Of a stretch of 47,071 bases of DNA, positions 1 to 7,326 are shown piece by piece. The notes under the pieces are model-generated. The model worked only from the letters and a program-made list of their open reading frames with translations, did not search any database and was not told the DNA's origin. Origin of the DNA: UBA9732 sp003456855 (GTDB taxonomy: Bacteria; Spirochaetota; Spirochaetia; Sphaerochaetales; Sphaerochaetaceae); contig CAMOUY010000005.1 in assembly GCA_946626785.1 (NCBI GenBank), positions 1-47,071 on the forward strand, read 5' to 3'. How positions within the stretch are numbered: the first letter of the stretch is position 1; each line of letters opens with the position of its first letter. The position numbers and the translations under genes are program-made.

Positions 1-1030
1 CCAGGTGGCAGGCTGCGTTCTCGTCGAACAGGGTGTTGTAGAACAGAAGGCCGCTGTTGGAGATTGGTGAGTCGACCGGGACAAGGGCGCATTCGCCGAG
101 GTAGCTGGCGCCTTCGTCGATGGTCAGCATCTTGGTGAGCATCTCGTTGTTCTTCTCGGCGTTCCACTCGACGGCCTTTCCGTCCTTGAAGCGGATCCAG
201 AAGTTCTCGATAAGCTGGCCCTGGTAGCTCAGCGGCTTTGTTGCATAGACGATTCCCTCGGCGCGGCCGCGCTTAGGGGAGGTGAAGCACTCCTCGGAAG
301 GGATGTTCGGGTTGAAGAAGATGTTCTGAAGCGAGGTCTCTCCACCACCGCAGAAGCGGGACTTCTCCATCAGGCCGACTGTGAAGTTCGTGCCGTTGGC
401 TGCCTCGTAGTGAAGCTCGTCGATGCCCAGCTTGTTCAGGTAGGCGCAGCGTTTTGCGAGGTCCTCGTTGTGGTCTGCCCAGGCCTGGATCGGATCGTCG
501 GTGACGCGGCTGGTCATCAGGATGGCCTCCCAGAGCTTCTCGACCGCCTGGTGCTTGGAAAGCTCAGGGAAGAGCTTCTTGGCCCATGCCTCGCCAGGGA
601 CGGCGGCTATGCACCACTGGTACTTGTTCTCAAGCTGGTCGCGGTACTTGCGGATTGTCGGGTAGAGGGCCTGGCGGGCCTTCTGGACCTTGTTCATGTC
701 TACGCCCTTCAGTCCATCCGGATCCTCGGACTCGATGTAGATGCGGCAAGGGATGACGTCGACGTTGTGCTGCCAGCGCTCCTCCTCCCACTTCTCCATT
801 GTTGACATGGTCTTAAGGCTCTGGTACTTGCTGTGGACCTTTGACATCTTCTGGTCGGTCCAGTCGACGCGGACCTTCTTGGCTCCGAGCTTGTAGCATT
901 CCTCGGTGACCATCCTGACGAACTCAGGCTGGTCCAGCTCGGCGATGATTATGACCTCCTGGCCCTTCTGCACGTTGACACCGCACTTGGCGATGAGCTG
1001 TGCATACTTTCTCATTACTGTCTTCTTCAT
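1..1030 (-). CDS. M29-family aminopeptidase (AmpS-like), partial
   Basis: Metal-dependent exopeptidase of the thermophilic aminopeptidase family M29, expected to release N-terminal residues from peptides in the cytosol. The frame starts at ATG 1030 and stays open to the left edge, so about 343 residues are seen and the C-terminus is missing. Family landmarks are visible: an N-terminal MRKYAQLIAKCGVNVQKGQ segment, PKRGRAEGIVYATKPL, DEGASYLGECALVP and, at the edge, SGLLFYNTLFDENAACHLG. The last three carry the expected Glu and His metal ligands. A clear AAGGAG precedes the start and overlaps the TAA stop of the upstream methyltransferase gene (11-nt gap), so the two are probably co-transcribed. 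M29 enzymes are normally about 400 residues, so about 60 are off the edge. Confidence 0.9.
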   Translation of the reverse strand, partial: MKKTVMRKYAQLIAKCGVNVQKGQEVIIIAELDQPEFVRMVTEECYKLGAKKVRVDWTDQKMSKVHSKYQSLKTMSTMEKWEEERWQHNVDVIPCRIYIESEDPDGLKGVDMNKVQKARQALYPTIRKYRDQLENKYQWCIAAVPGEAWAKKLFPELSKHQAVEKLWEAILMTSRVTDDPIQAWADHNEDLAKRCAYLNKLGIDELHYEAANGTNFTVGLMEKSRFCGGGETSLQNIFFNPNIPSEECFTSPKRGRAEGIVYATKPLSYQGQLIENFWIRFKDGKAVEWNAEKNNEMLTKMLTIDEGASYLGECALVPVDSPISNSGLLFYNTLFDENAACHL

Positions 1031-1041
1031 ATGTAAACTCC

Positions 1042-1776
1042 TTAATCAGAATTCTTGTGCATCGCGATCTTGTGCGTCTTGGTGAAGATCTTCTCGAACC
1101 TCTGGACCTCTCCCTCGGTCATGCCGGCGCGCTGCATGATTGAGGCGAGGAACTCCTTGGTGAAGGCGCGCTCGTCGTCGTTCTTGAAGTACCCGATGGC
1201 CTGAAGCTCCCCGATGCAGAGAGTCGATGCATCGTCGGTTCGGGCGGTTGGAACGACGTTGGACTGGTTTGCAAAGGGCCTGAGCCTCTGGAACAGGGCG
1301 TAGCAGATGATCTGCACGGCCTGCGAGAGGTTAAGCGAGGGGAACTTGTCGCTGGTGGGGATGGTGACCACCGTCGAGCAGGCGCGGACCTGTTCGTCGG
1401 ACAGTCCGTTGGACTCGCAGCCGAAGACCACCGAGACCTTGCCTGAGCCCAGGGTGCTTATCTGGTCGGCCAGCTCCTCGGGGCTGATCCTGCTTGTCTT
1501 GCGGCCCTTTCCCACACGGCGGGTGGCGGCTACGGAGAGGATGCTGTCAGCGAGGGCGTCCTTGAGGTCGGTGAACTCCTTGCGGTTCTCGTACAGGTCA
1601 TAGGCGTGCAGGGCCAGGGTGCGCACACGCTCCTCGTCGTAGATTCGGTCGGTGACCAGAGTAAGGTGGGTGAGGCCCATTGTCTTCATTGCGCGGCAGA
1701 CGCTGCCGATGTTCGCCCCGTCCTGGGTGTCGCACAGGATGATCTCTATGCGGTCCAGATTTCCAGAATTGTCCAT
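1042..1776 (-). CDS. TrmJ-like SPOUT RNA methyltransferase
   Basis: SAM-dependent 2'-O-ribose methyltransferase of the TrmH/SpoU superfamily. It is most like TrmJ, which modifies position 32 of tRNA, but the exact substrate cannot be read from sequence. The three SPOUT motifs are in order: NIGSVCRAMKTMG near the N-terminus, VFGCESNGLSDEQV in the middle, and IPTSDKFPSLNLSQAVQI forming the trefoil-knot cofactor site. A helical C-terminal extension fits TrmJ. An in-frame GTG at 1782 would add two residues. ATG 1776 is preferred because a -10 box (TAGAAT) ends 6 nt before it and there is no Shine-Dalgarno, which suggests a leaderless message. The M29 aminopeptidase gene follows 11 nt later. Confidence 0.85.
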   Translation of the reverse strand: MDNSGNLDRIEIILCDTQDGANIGSVCRAMKTMGLTHLTLVTDRIYDEERVRTLALHAYDLYENRKEFTDLKDALADSILSVAATRRVGKGRKTSRISPEELADQISTLGSGKVSVVFGCESNGLSDEQVRACSTVVTIPTSDKFPSLNLSQAVQIICYALFQRLRPFANQSNVVPTARTDDASTLCIGELQAIGYFKNDDERAFTKEFLASIMQRAGMTEGEVQRFEKIFTKTHKIAMHKNSD

Positions 1777-1782
1777 GCGCAC

Positions 1783-1811
1783 ATTCTATGCCATATTGCG
1801 GGAATTTCCAA
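1783..1811 (-). promoter_or_regulatory. Predicted promoter of the TrmJ-like gene
   Basis: Reading left, TTGGAA (1811-1806), a 17-nt spacer and TAGAAT (1788-1783), followed by 6 nt and the ATG. It overlaps the rightward promoter at 1796-1824 back to back. The predicted start point falls on or next to the start codon. Confidence 0.5.
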
Positions 1812-1824
1812 GGTGGTTTATGAT
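1796..1824 (+). promoter_or_regulatory. Predicted promoter of the AI-2E family gene
   Basis: TTGCGG (1796-1801), a 17-nt spacer and TATGAT (1819-1824). The ATG at 1832 lies 7 nt after the -10 box, which predicts a leaderless transcript. The two divergent promoters share bases, so polymerase binding at one should exclude the other. Confidence 0.55.
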
Positions 1825-1831
1825 TCATACC

Positions 1832-3079
1832 ATGAATGAGAAAACTGAGAAGAACATACGCTCCATAAAGGTTTTGCTGATTGTTTTTTTGATACTGGCA
1901 ATGCTGGCGGTCAGCAAGGCAGCCTCCACCGTCACCATAAGGATCATGCTCTCCATGTTCATCTTCCTGCTTGTCCTTCCCCTGGTCACAGCCCTTGAGA
2001 AGGCCAAGTTCCCGTCATGGCTGGCAACGGGCATCGCGGTCCTGGTCATAATAGTCGTGGTGCTGCTCTTCGTGTGGTTCGTCTTCTTCTCGGTGGACCT
2101 CCTGATCCAGAAGGTGCCGACGTATTCGGACAGGATAAACGACCTGGACGGCCTTCTGACAAGCATAGCCTCCAGGTGGATAGAGATCCCGGAGAACACA
2201 TCGTTCTTCTCGACACTGAACATAGACTGGGTAGGCGGGGTGATCATGCCGGTTCTCAGGCAGGTCTCAAGCTCCACCATCGGCATCATGAGCAACGTGG
2301 TCATCATAATCCTCATGACGGTCTTCCTGCTGGGCGAGAGGCACATGATAGTGCCGAAGTTCCTGAACTTCGTCGAGGACGATGACCCGGACACGCTGTA
2401 CAACGAGAACGACAGGGGCACCGAGAAGGTCTCAAGCGTCTGGGACAGGATAGTGAAGCAGGTGTCCAGATACATTTCGATCAAGGTCTTCGTCAGCCTG
2501 ATAACAGGTGCCCTGTTCTATGCCATAGCCATGATAATCCATCTGGACTTCGCCCTTCTCTGGGGCGTCCTGGCGGTTGTCCTGAACTTCATTCCTACAA
2601 TCGGAAGCATTCTCATAACGGTTCTGATGATCCTGATGAGCATAATCCAGTTCGCCCCTTCGCTTGGACCTATCATCTTCGTGGCGGTCAGCACGATCCT
2701 GGTCCAGAACGTCATCGGAAACTTCCTGGACCCGAAGCTCAGCGGAAACGGCCTGAACCTCAGCCCGTTCATCATCCTGGTGGCACTTGCCGTGTTCGGC
2801 TACCTCTGGGGCATTGTGGGGATGTTCCTGGCGGTACCGCTTCTCAGCGTTCTCCAGATCATCTGCGCCAACGTGGACTACACAAGGCCTGTGGCCATGC
2901 TGATCAGTTCGGGCAGGTCCTACAAGAAGCAGAGCAATGACAGGATTAACAGGAGAAGGGGTCAGAGACCCGGCAGGATGGGCAAGGGGCAGAAGGGCCA
3001 GAAGGCCATGCAGAACGAGTTCGAGTTCGCCGATGACGTCATGTTCCCGGACCGGAACACCACTAAACCCAAGAAGTGA
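1832..3079 (+). CDS. AI-2E family transporter (TqsA/PerM-like membrane protein)
   Basis: Polytopic inner-membrane protein of the AI-2E transporter family. Members have been linked to autoinducer-2 or ion export, but the substrate here is unknown. Hydrophobic segments are clear: two near residues 15-55, one near 70-90, then a soluble stretch (VPTYSDRINDLDGLLTSIAS), a further segment near 150-170, and a C-terminal bundle from about 215 to 350. Family hallmarks are WGVLAVVLNFIPTIGSIL and a segment ending VGMFLAVPLLSVLQI. The tail is basic and Gly/Arg-rich, then Lys-rich. I place the start at ATG 1832 because of the promoter spacing. An in-frame ATG at 1820 lies 3 nt after AAGGTGG but inside the predicted -10 box. 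Confidence 0.85.
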   Translation: MNEKTEKNIRSIKVLLIVFLILAMLAVSKAASTVTIRIMLSMFIFLLVLPLVTALEKAKFPSWLATGIAVLVIIVVVLLFVWFVFFSVDLLIQKVPTYSDRINDLDGLLTSIASRWIEIPENTSFFSTLNIDWVGGVIMPVLRQVSSSTIGIMSNVVIIILMTVFLLGERHMIVPKFLNFVEDDDPDTLYNENDRGTEKVSSVWDRIVKQVSRYISIKVFVSLITGALFYAIAMIIHLDFALLWGVLAVVLNFIPTIGSILITVLMILMSIIQFAPSLGPIIFVAVSTILVQNVIGNFLDPKLSGNGLNLSPFIILVALAVFGYLWGIVGMFLAVPLLSVLQIICANVDYTRPVAMLISSGRSYKKQSNDRINRRRGQRPGRMGKGQKGQKAMQNEFEFADDVMFPDRNTTKPKK

Positions 3080-3102
3080 AAAATAACAGCCTGAAAGAAA
3101 CT

Positions 3103-3136
3103 AAACCCTGCTGACGAAAGTTTAGCAGGGTTTTTT
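3103..3136 (+). terminator. Rho-independent terminator after the AI-2E gene
   Basis: Stem AAACCCTGCT (3103-3112) pairs with AGCAGGGTTT (3124-3133). Inner GAC/GTT pairs close a GAAA tetraloop with one bulged T, and a T run follows. Confidence 0.9.
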
Positions 3137-3158
3137 GACACAAATGTTCATTTTGTCC

Positions 3159-3187
3159 TTGACGATTTGGATTTTCATGGGCATATT
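3159..3187 (+). promoter_or_regulatory. Predicted promoter of the DksA-like gene
   Basis: TTGACG (3159-3164), a 17-nt spacer and CATATT (3182-3187). This leaves a leader of about 27 nt that contains the GGGGTGG ribosome site at 3211-3217. Confidence 0.45.
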
Positions 3188-3220
3188 ACATTGTAATCAT
3201 TATTTGCCCGGGGGTGGTCC

Positions 3221-3580
3221 ATGGGTTATGAATTGACCGAGTTCGAGAAGGAGATGGAACAGAATCTCCTTGAAATGAAAGACAAGCTTCAGGCGAAGCT
3301 TTCGAAGTCCGACAACGACTTCAGAAACCTTGTCGGTTCAACCGGTCCTGGTGACAGCGTGGATGTCGCCAGCGACGATCTCGCATCGAAGAAGATGGAG
3401 GCTATCGGTAAGATAGACGCCGGACATCTCAATGCGATCAACCAGGCACTTGTCCGTATCAGAAACGGCAAGTACGGCGTATGCGCAATGTGCGGAAAGA
3501 AGATTCCTGAGGACAGACTCAGGGCGATTCCATATGCCCTTCTCTGCATGCCGTGCAAGAGAAAGAGCGAGCACCGCTGA
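3221..3580 (+). CDS. TraR/DksA-type zinc-finger protein
   Basis: Small (119 aa) cytosolic protein of the DksA/TraR family, whose members bind the RNA polymerase secondary channel and tune initiation, often with ppGpp. The first ~70 residues are a helical hairpin (MGYELTEFEKEMEQNLLEMK onward). The C-terminus has a four-cysteine zinc finger, CAMC then CMPC, separated by GKKIPEDRLRAIPYALL. It is shorter than E. coli DksA (151 aa) and longer than TraR. Start ATG 3221 has a G-rich ribosome site 3 nt upstream. The gene stands alone after a terminator and faces the convergent MBL hydrolase gene. Confidence 0.88.
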   Translation: MGYELTEFEKEMEQNLLEMKDKLQAKLSKSDNDFRNLVGSTGPGDSVDVASDDLASKKMEAIGKIDAGHLNAINQALVRIRNGKYGVCAMCGKKIPEDRLRAIPYALLCMPCKRKSEHR

Positions 3581-3599
3581 GCAAGAGAACAAAAGCTGA

Positions 3600-4226
3600 T
3601 CAGATTCTGAAATAGGCCTTTTCGGATCCTATTGTGGTACTGTCTCCATGACCGGGGTAAACGACCGTGTCTGGGGGCAGTTTTTTCATCAGCCGGATCA
3701 AGGAAAGATACATCTGGGAGTCGGAGCCCCCGATGTCCGTGCGTCCGCAGGAATGGCGGAAGAGGGTGTCGCCCGAGTAGAGGACGCCAAGAGAGGCTGA
3801 ATACAGGCAGATCGACCCAACAGAATGACCTGGCGTGTGCATGACCACAAAAGGTCCCAGAGTTGAACCTTCCGCAAGACGGAGGTCGATGGAGGGCATT
3901 GCCCAATCAGGTGAAGCTAGTGGTGAATAAATAAAAGAGGAACCCAGAACATATCTGGCTTCGTCAGCTATATGTTCCGGGTCCATGTTCTCTTTGTCGC
4001 CGCATGCGACGATTGAGGAGGGATATCTGTCATGAAGGGCCTTGGCGGCTCCTACATGGTCTGAGTGTGAGTGCGTGAGCACTATGTGCGTCGGCGTTCT
4101 GCCATCCAGTGCATCGATGATGCTGTCAACGTCATCGCCCGGGTCGATCACCATTAGAAGGTCATCGCAATCGACGATGTAGCAGTTGGTCTCCAGCATG
4201 CCGACGTTAACACACTTACTGTTCAT
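3600..4226 (-). CDS. MBL-fold metallo-hydrolase (glyoxalase II-like)
   Basis: Single-domain metallo-beta-lactamase fold hydrolase of 208 aa, in the hydroxyacylglutathione-hydrolase-like group common in bacteria. The true substrate is unknown. The binuclear metal site is intact: THSHSDHVG (HxHxDH), HTPGHSVGSICLY, SGDTLF and PGHGDSTTIGSE. The gene is shorter than classical GloB because it lacks the C-terminal substrate domain. The start at 4226 lies inside the 3' end of the DbpA-domain gene (11-nt overlap), and an AAGGAGAAGG ribosome site sits within that upstream gene, so translation is probably coupled. Confidence 0.85.
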   Translation of the reverse strand: MNSKCVNVGMLETNCYIVDCDDLLMVIDPGDDVDSIIDALDGRTPTHIVLTHSHSDHVGAAKALHDRYPSSIVACGDKENMDPEHIADEARYVLGSSFIYSPLASPDWAMPSIDLRLAEGSTLGPFVVMHTPGHSVGSICLYSASLGVLYSGDTLFRHSCGRTDIGGSDSQMYLSLIRLMKKLPPDTVVYPGHGDSTTIGSEKAYFRI

Positions 4227-4749
4227 CCTTCTCCTTGCTGAAGTTCATCTTGACCTTGCGGCCCTTGTAGGTCTGTCCTGTGACAGCCTCTATGACTCCC
4301 TCGGCCTTGTCCTTGTTGATGTACACGAACGAATAGTTCTGCTTGTATGCAACCGAAAGGATGTCCTCGGATGAAAGTCCGGTCTTCTCACAGATGAAGT
4401 CGACCATCTCGTGGGCTGAGCCCTTGCTTGCCTTTCCTACGTTGATGTAGAAGGACACCGCGTTCTCCAAGCCTGGCTTGGGCTGCTGCTTCCTCTCCGG
4501 ACGATCTGCAGTACTTGCAGTCCTCTCGGATCTCTCAGCTCTCTGCTCCCTTGCCGGTCTTGCCGTCTTGCCATTGCTGCTGCTTTTGACGTACAGGTAT
4601 GCCAGAAGGTATCCACGCATCATCAGAGGGACGTTCTTGCGCATGAGCTTGCGCATGTCCTCCAGCTCCTGCGGATTGTTGTAGAGCTTCATCTCCTCGA
4701 CTAGCTCCTTGATCCTCTGGCCTCTGTTGTCGTTATTGTTCTCGGCCAT
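4216..4749 (-). CDS. Stand-alone DbpA-type RNA-binding domain protein
   Basis: A 177-aa protein whose last ~80 residues form a DbpA RNA-binding domain (SFYINVGKASKGSAHEMVDF, then YSFVYINKDKAEGVIEAV and YKGRKVKMNFSKEKD). In DbpA/CsdA this domain is fused to a DEAD-box helicase and contacts rRNA. Here no helicase is present. The N-terminal part is charged and helical, with an Arg/Ala-rich linker. It probably acts as an RNA-binding accessory protein in the cytosol. The start is ATG 4749 (MAENNNDN), with AGGAG 9 nt upstream. An upstream in-frame start at 4809 is rejected because the extension is hydrophobic and lacks a ribosome site. Confidence 0.8.
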   Translation of the reverse strand: MAENNNDNRGQRIKELVEEMKLYNNPQELEDMRKLMRKNVPLMMRGYLLAYLYVKSSSNGKTARPAREQRAERSERTASTADRPERKQQPKPGLENAVSFYINVGKASKGSAHEMVDFICEKTGLSSEDILSVAYKQNYSFVYINKDKAEGVIEAVTGQTYKGRKVKMNFSKEKDEQ

Positions 4750-4813
4750 GTTCCGTGCTCCTAAAATTAATGGATAAACAACTATACACATTTTTGAAAT
4801 TAATTGCACCCGT

Positions 4814-4845
4814 TTGCAGACGGATTTTACACGTTATGTTATATT
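4814..4845 (+). promoter_or_regulatory. Possible promoter of the coiled-coil/MscS operon
   Basis: A good -10, TATATT (4840-4845), ends 6 nt before ATG 4852. The nearest -35-like box is TTGCAG (4814-4819) with an over-long 20-nt spacer, so only the -10 is convincing. No Shine-Dalgarno precedes the ATG. Confidence 0.35.
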
Positions 4846-4851
4846 CTAAGT

Positions 4852-5973
4852 ATGTCGAATGTGAACGCCGAGATTGACAACCAGAAGAGGGAGATCGAGA
4901 GATCCCGCTCAGAGCTCATGCGAATGTACCAGGAGCTTGGCGAGGTGGCCGTTTCGTGGCATCAGGCCATAAACTACGCACCCAGCCAGGAGGCCTACGA
5001 GCGCCTTGAGTCGGTGGCTGACGAGAAGAGCGACCTGGACGCCAGGATCAACGCCCTGAAGACCGCCGTCAGCGAGGTCAGTGCAGGCGACCAGAAGATA
5101 GAGCAGACCAAGCTCTCAATGAAGGAGCTGGACAAGCGCTACAGCGTCCTGATATCCTCCTTGGGTGCGGTGGCCATAGAGATAGACTCTGCAGGCAAGC
5201 TTCCGCAGAGGCTGAAGAAGTGCCTTGAGCCGATGCGCGAGTACGAGAAGAAGCTCGATGGCCTCTACCAGAAGAGCGAGAGGTTCATGGAGAAGGGTCC
5301 CAAGGTCCTTGCCGGCATCTACCAGAGGAAGATGGAGAACCTGAAGCTAACCCTGGACGACGTGTTCGCAGAGACCGGCAAGCGCATCTACAACTCCGGT
5401 GACTTCAGGGAGGTCCCGGGCCAGAGGGCCAAGGGCATACTTGAGGAGATGGAGGCCATACGCTTCGCCAAGAAGAACTTCAAGAACGACATCCTGGACC
5501 ACAGGAACATGATAGATTCGGCCCAGGGCTCCCTGAAGGTCCTTGGAGCCTACGGCGAGGAGCACCGAAAGCTCAGGGAGATGCAGAGCGCCCAGAACAG
5601 CCTTGCCGACAAGCTCTCTGACCGCTACTGCGAGTATGGCCAGATCCTGTCGGAGGGAATCCCCCTCTGGATGGATGACCAGGCTCCAGAGGAGCTCAAG
5701 CGCTGCTGCAGCCAGATCATCAAGCAGATGAAGCTAATGGCCCAGCAGAACCTGAACCTGGAGTCGCTGAAGGCTGAGAAGGACATCGAGATACACAACC
5801 AGCTTCTGTCCCAGCTGTCCGAGCAGATGAACCATCTGAACAGCCAGATCCAGGCCATAGAGAACCAGAAGGCGGAGCTCCAGCAGAAGGTGGACGCAGA
5901 GCTCAAGCAGATCTCAGATCTGAGGATGAAGCAGAACGACATCTCCAAGAAGGTGGCCGAGTACAACGACTGA
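4852..5973 (+). CDS. Hypothetical coiled-coil protein
   Basis: A 373-aa cytosolic protein with no signal peptide or membrane segment, very rich in Glu, Lys, Gln and Leu. Heptad-like coiled coil covers roughly residues 1-90 (EIDNQKREIERSRSELMRMY) and 270-365 (QIQAIENQKAELQQKVDAEL), with a more globular helical middle. I do not recognise a named family. It may be a structural or scaffold protein of the spirochaete cell. It leads a rightward operon with the MscS channel, a one-TM protein and a large secreted metallopeptidase. The start is ATG 4852 (MSNVNAE). An upstream in-frame start at 4804 would give an unrelated Cys/Tyr-rich extension. Confidence 0.7.
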   Translation: MSNVNAEIDNQKREIERSRSELMRMYQELGEVAVSWHQAINYAPSQEAYERLESVADEKSDLDARINALKTAVSEVSAGDQKIEQTKLSMKELDKRYSVLISSLGAVAIEIDSAGKLPQRLKKCLEPMREYEKKLDGLYQKSERFMEKGPKVLAGIYQRKMENLKLTLDDVFAETGKRIYNSGDFREVPGQRAKGILEEMEAIRFAKKNFKNDILDHRNMIDSAQGSLKVLGAYGEEHRKLREMQSAQNSLADKLSDRYCEYGQILSEGIPLWMDDQAPEELKRCCSQIIKQMKLMAQQNLNLESLKAEKDIEIHNQLLSQLSEQMNHLNSQIQAIENQKAELQQKVDAELKQISDLRMKQNDISKKVAEYND

Positions 5974-6019
5974 CAAAACAAAACGATAGAGAAAACAAAA
6001 ACAGAAAATGGAGTTATAA

Positions 6020-6823
6020 ATGGAGAAATTCTACAGTTTCCTGGAAAGCGCCGGCTTCAACCTCATAGGGGTTCTGGCCATGGTTGTTTTCGGATACCTG
6101 ATCATCGGCCAGATAATAAAGCAGATGAAGATAGGCCTTCTGGCCAGCAAGATAGACAACTCGCTTGTCAACTTCATCCTGACCTTCGTCAGGTTCTTGC
6201 TGCTGCTGTCGCTTGTCCTGGTCTGTCTGGCCAAGCTGGGCATCCCGCTTGACGGCGTTGTCGGTGCCATCTCTGCGGCAACCCTGGCCATAGGCCTTGC
6301 CTTGAAGGACATCCTGAGTTCCGTGGCCAACGGAATCATGCTTGTGATCAACTGCCCGTTCAGGGAGAACGACTACGTCGAGATCGGCGGAGTGGGCGGC
6401 TCGGTCATGGAGGTCAAGCTGATGCACACAGTGCTCAACACCCCAGACAACAAGATGGTCATGATCCCGAACTCGCAGGTCTACTCGGCGTCAATAATCA
6501 ACTACTCGAAGAACGAGACCAGAAGGATGGACCTGAAGGTCGGAATCGACTACGCCGAGAATCCGGACAAGGTCAGGGAGATCCTCCTGAAGGTCGCCAA
6601 GAAGCATCCGATGGTCTACACAGAGCCGGAGCCGCAGGTCCACTACAGCTACGGCGAGGCATCATCCATAAGCTTCAACGTCCGTGTCTGGTGCAAGAAC
6701 TCAGACTACTGGACGGTCAAGTGGGACCTTGACGAGCAGCTGACCAAGACCTTGATCGACAAGGGCATCTCGATACCGTTCCCGCAGGTGACGGTAAGCT
6801 ACAGACAGGAGGAGTCCAAATGA
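6020..6823 (+). CDS. Small-conductance mechanosensitive channel (MscS family)
   Basis: A 267-aa inner-membrane channel that opens under membrane tension to release solutes after osmotic downshock. Three hydrophobic helices are seen at about residues 12-32, 48-74 and 78-112. The third is the pore helix (ATLAIGLALKDILSSVANGI), followed by FRENDYVEIGGVGGSVMEV and MVMIPNSQVYSASIINYS, the standard MscS beta-domain core. The C-terminal alpha/beta domain ends FPQVTVSYRQEESK. Length is close to E. coli MscS (286 aa). GGAG lies 7 nt before the ATG. The next gene overlaps by 4 nt (ATGA). Confidence 0.92.
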   Translation: MEKFYSFLESAGFNLIGVLAMVVFGYLIIGQIIKQMKIGLLASKIDNSLVNFILTFVRFLLLLSLVLVCLAKLGIPLDGVVGAISAATLAIGLALKDILSSVANGIMLVINCPFRENDYVEIGGVGGSVMEVKLMHTVLNTPDNKMVMIPNSQVYSASIINYSKNETRRMDLKVGIDYAENPDKVREILLKVAKKHPMVYTEPEPQVHYSYGEASSISFNVRVWCKNSDYWTVKWDLDEQLTKTLIDKGISIPFPQVTVSYRQEESK

Positions 6824-7326
6824 CACTACAGGAACTTCTCAGCAGCGAAAGCTTCATCAACATGATGATCACCATCCTGGTCTGGGCCATCATCTTCATC
6901 CTTGTGAAGTGGCTCTCCTACAGGGCAGGAGTCGGACGCCTTCTTAAGGCGGCCGTCAAGAAGTCTGCGGCTCTCAGGAAGAGCGTTCTGCAGCTCAGAT
7001 ACATCTGCACCTCGAAGAACGCTGTGCACAACCTTGCCAGGGCCGTCAGGGTGTTCCACAAGGTCCTGAGGAAGGAGAAGGCGGTCTCCAGGGTGCTTGT
7101 CAGCTACCTGTTCGATGACCGTGGCGACATGGACGTGGCCGATGCCAAGAAGATGCTCGATGTCATCCCTGACATCTGCCGTGACGTTCTGGTCAAGCTC
7201 TCCGAGTCCGAGGACCCGAATGTGGCCCCGAGATTCGACGAGATCGACGTCAACATCAAGCAGGCTGTCGAGCTCATCAAGAAGGCCGACACCATTGACC
7301 TCAAGAAGAAGATCCTCAAGATATGA
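6820..7326 (+). CDS. Hypothetical one-TM protein coupled to MscS
   Basis: A 168-aa protein with one hydrophobic helix at about residues 13-31 (MMITILVWAIIFILVKWLSY), followed by a basic then mixed-charge helical cytosolic domain ending DLKKKILKI. No known domain is recognised. It overlaps the MscS gene upstream and the metallopeptidase gene downstream by 4 nt each (ATGA), so all three are translationally coupled. That coupling suggests a role linked to the cell envelope, but no function can be read from the sequence. Confidence 0.75.
   Translation: MTLQELLSSESFINMMITILVWAIIFILVKWLSYRAGVGRLLKAAVKKSAALRKSVLQLRYICTSKNAVHNLARAVRVFHKVLRKEKAVSRVLVSYLFDDRGDMDVADAKKMLDVIPDICRDVLVKLSESEDPNVAPRFDEIDVNIKQAVELIKKADTIDLKKKILKI

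Noticed and set aside
1652..1831. N-terminal extension of the AI-2E gene
   Set aside because: It would overlap the TrmJ-like gene antisense. The promoter and ATG 1832 give a better start.
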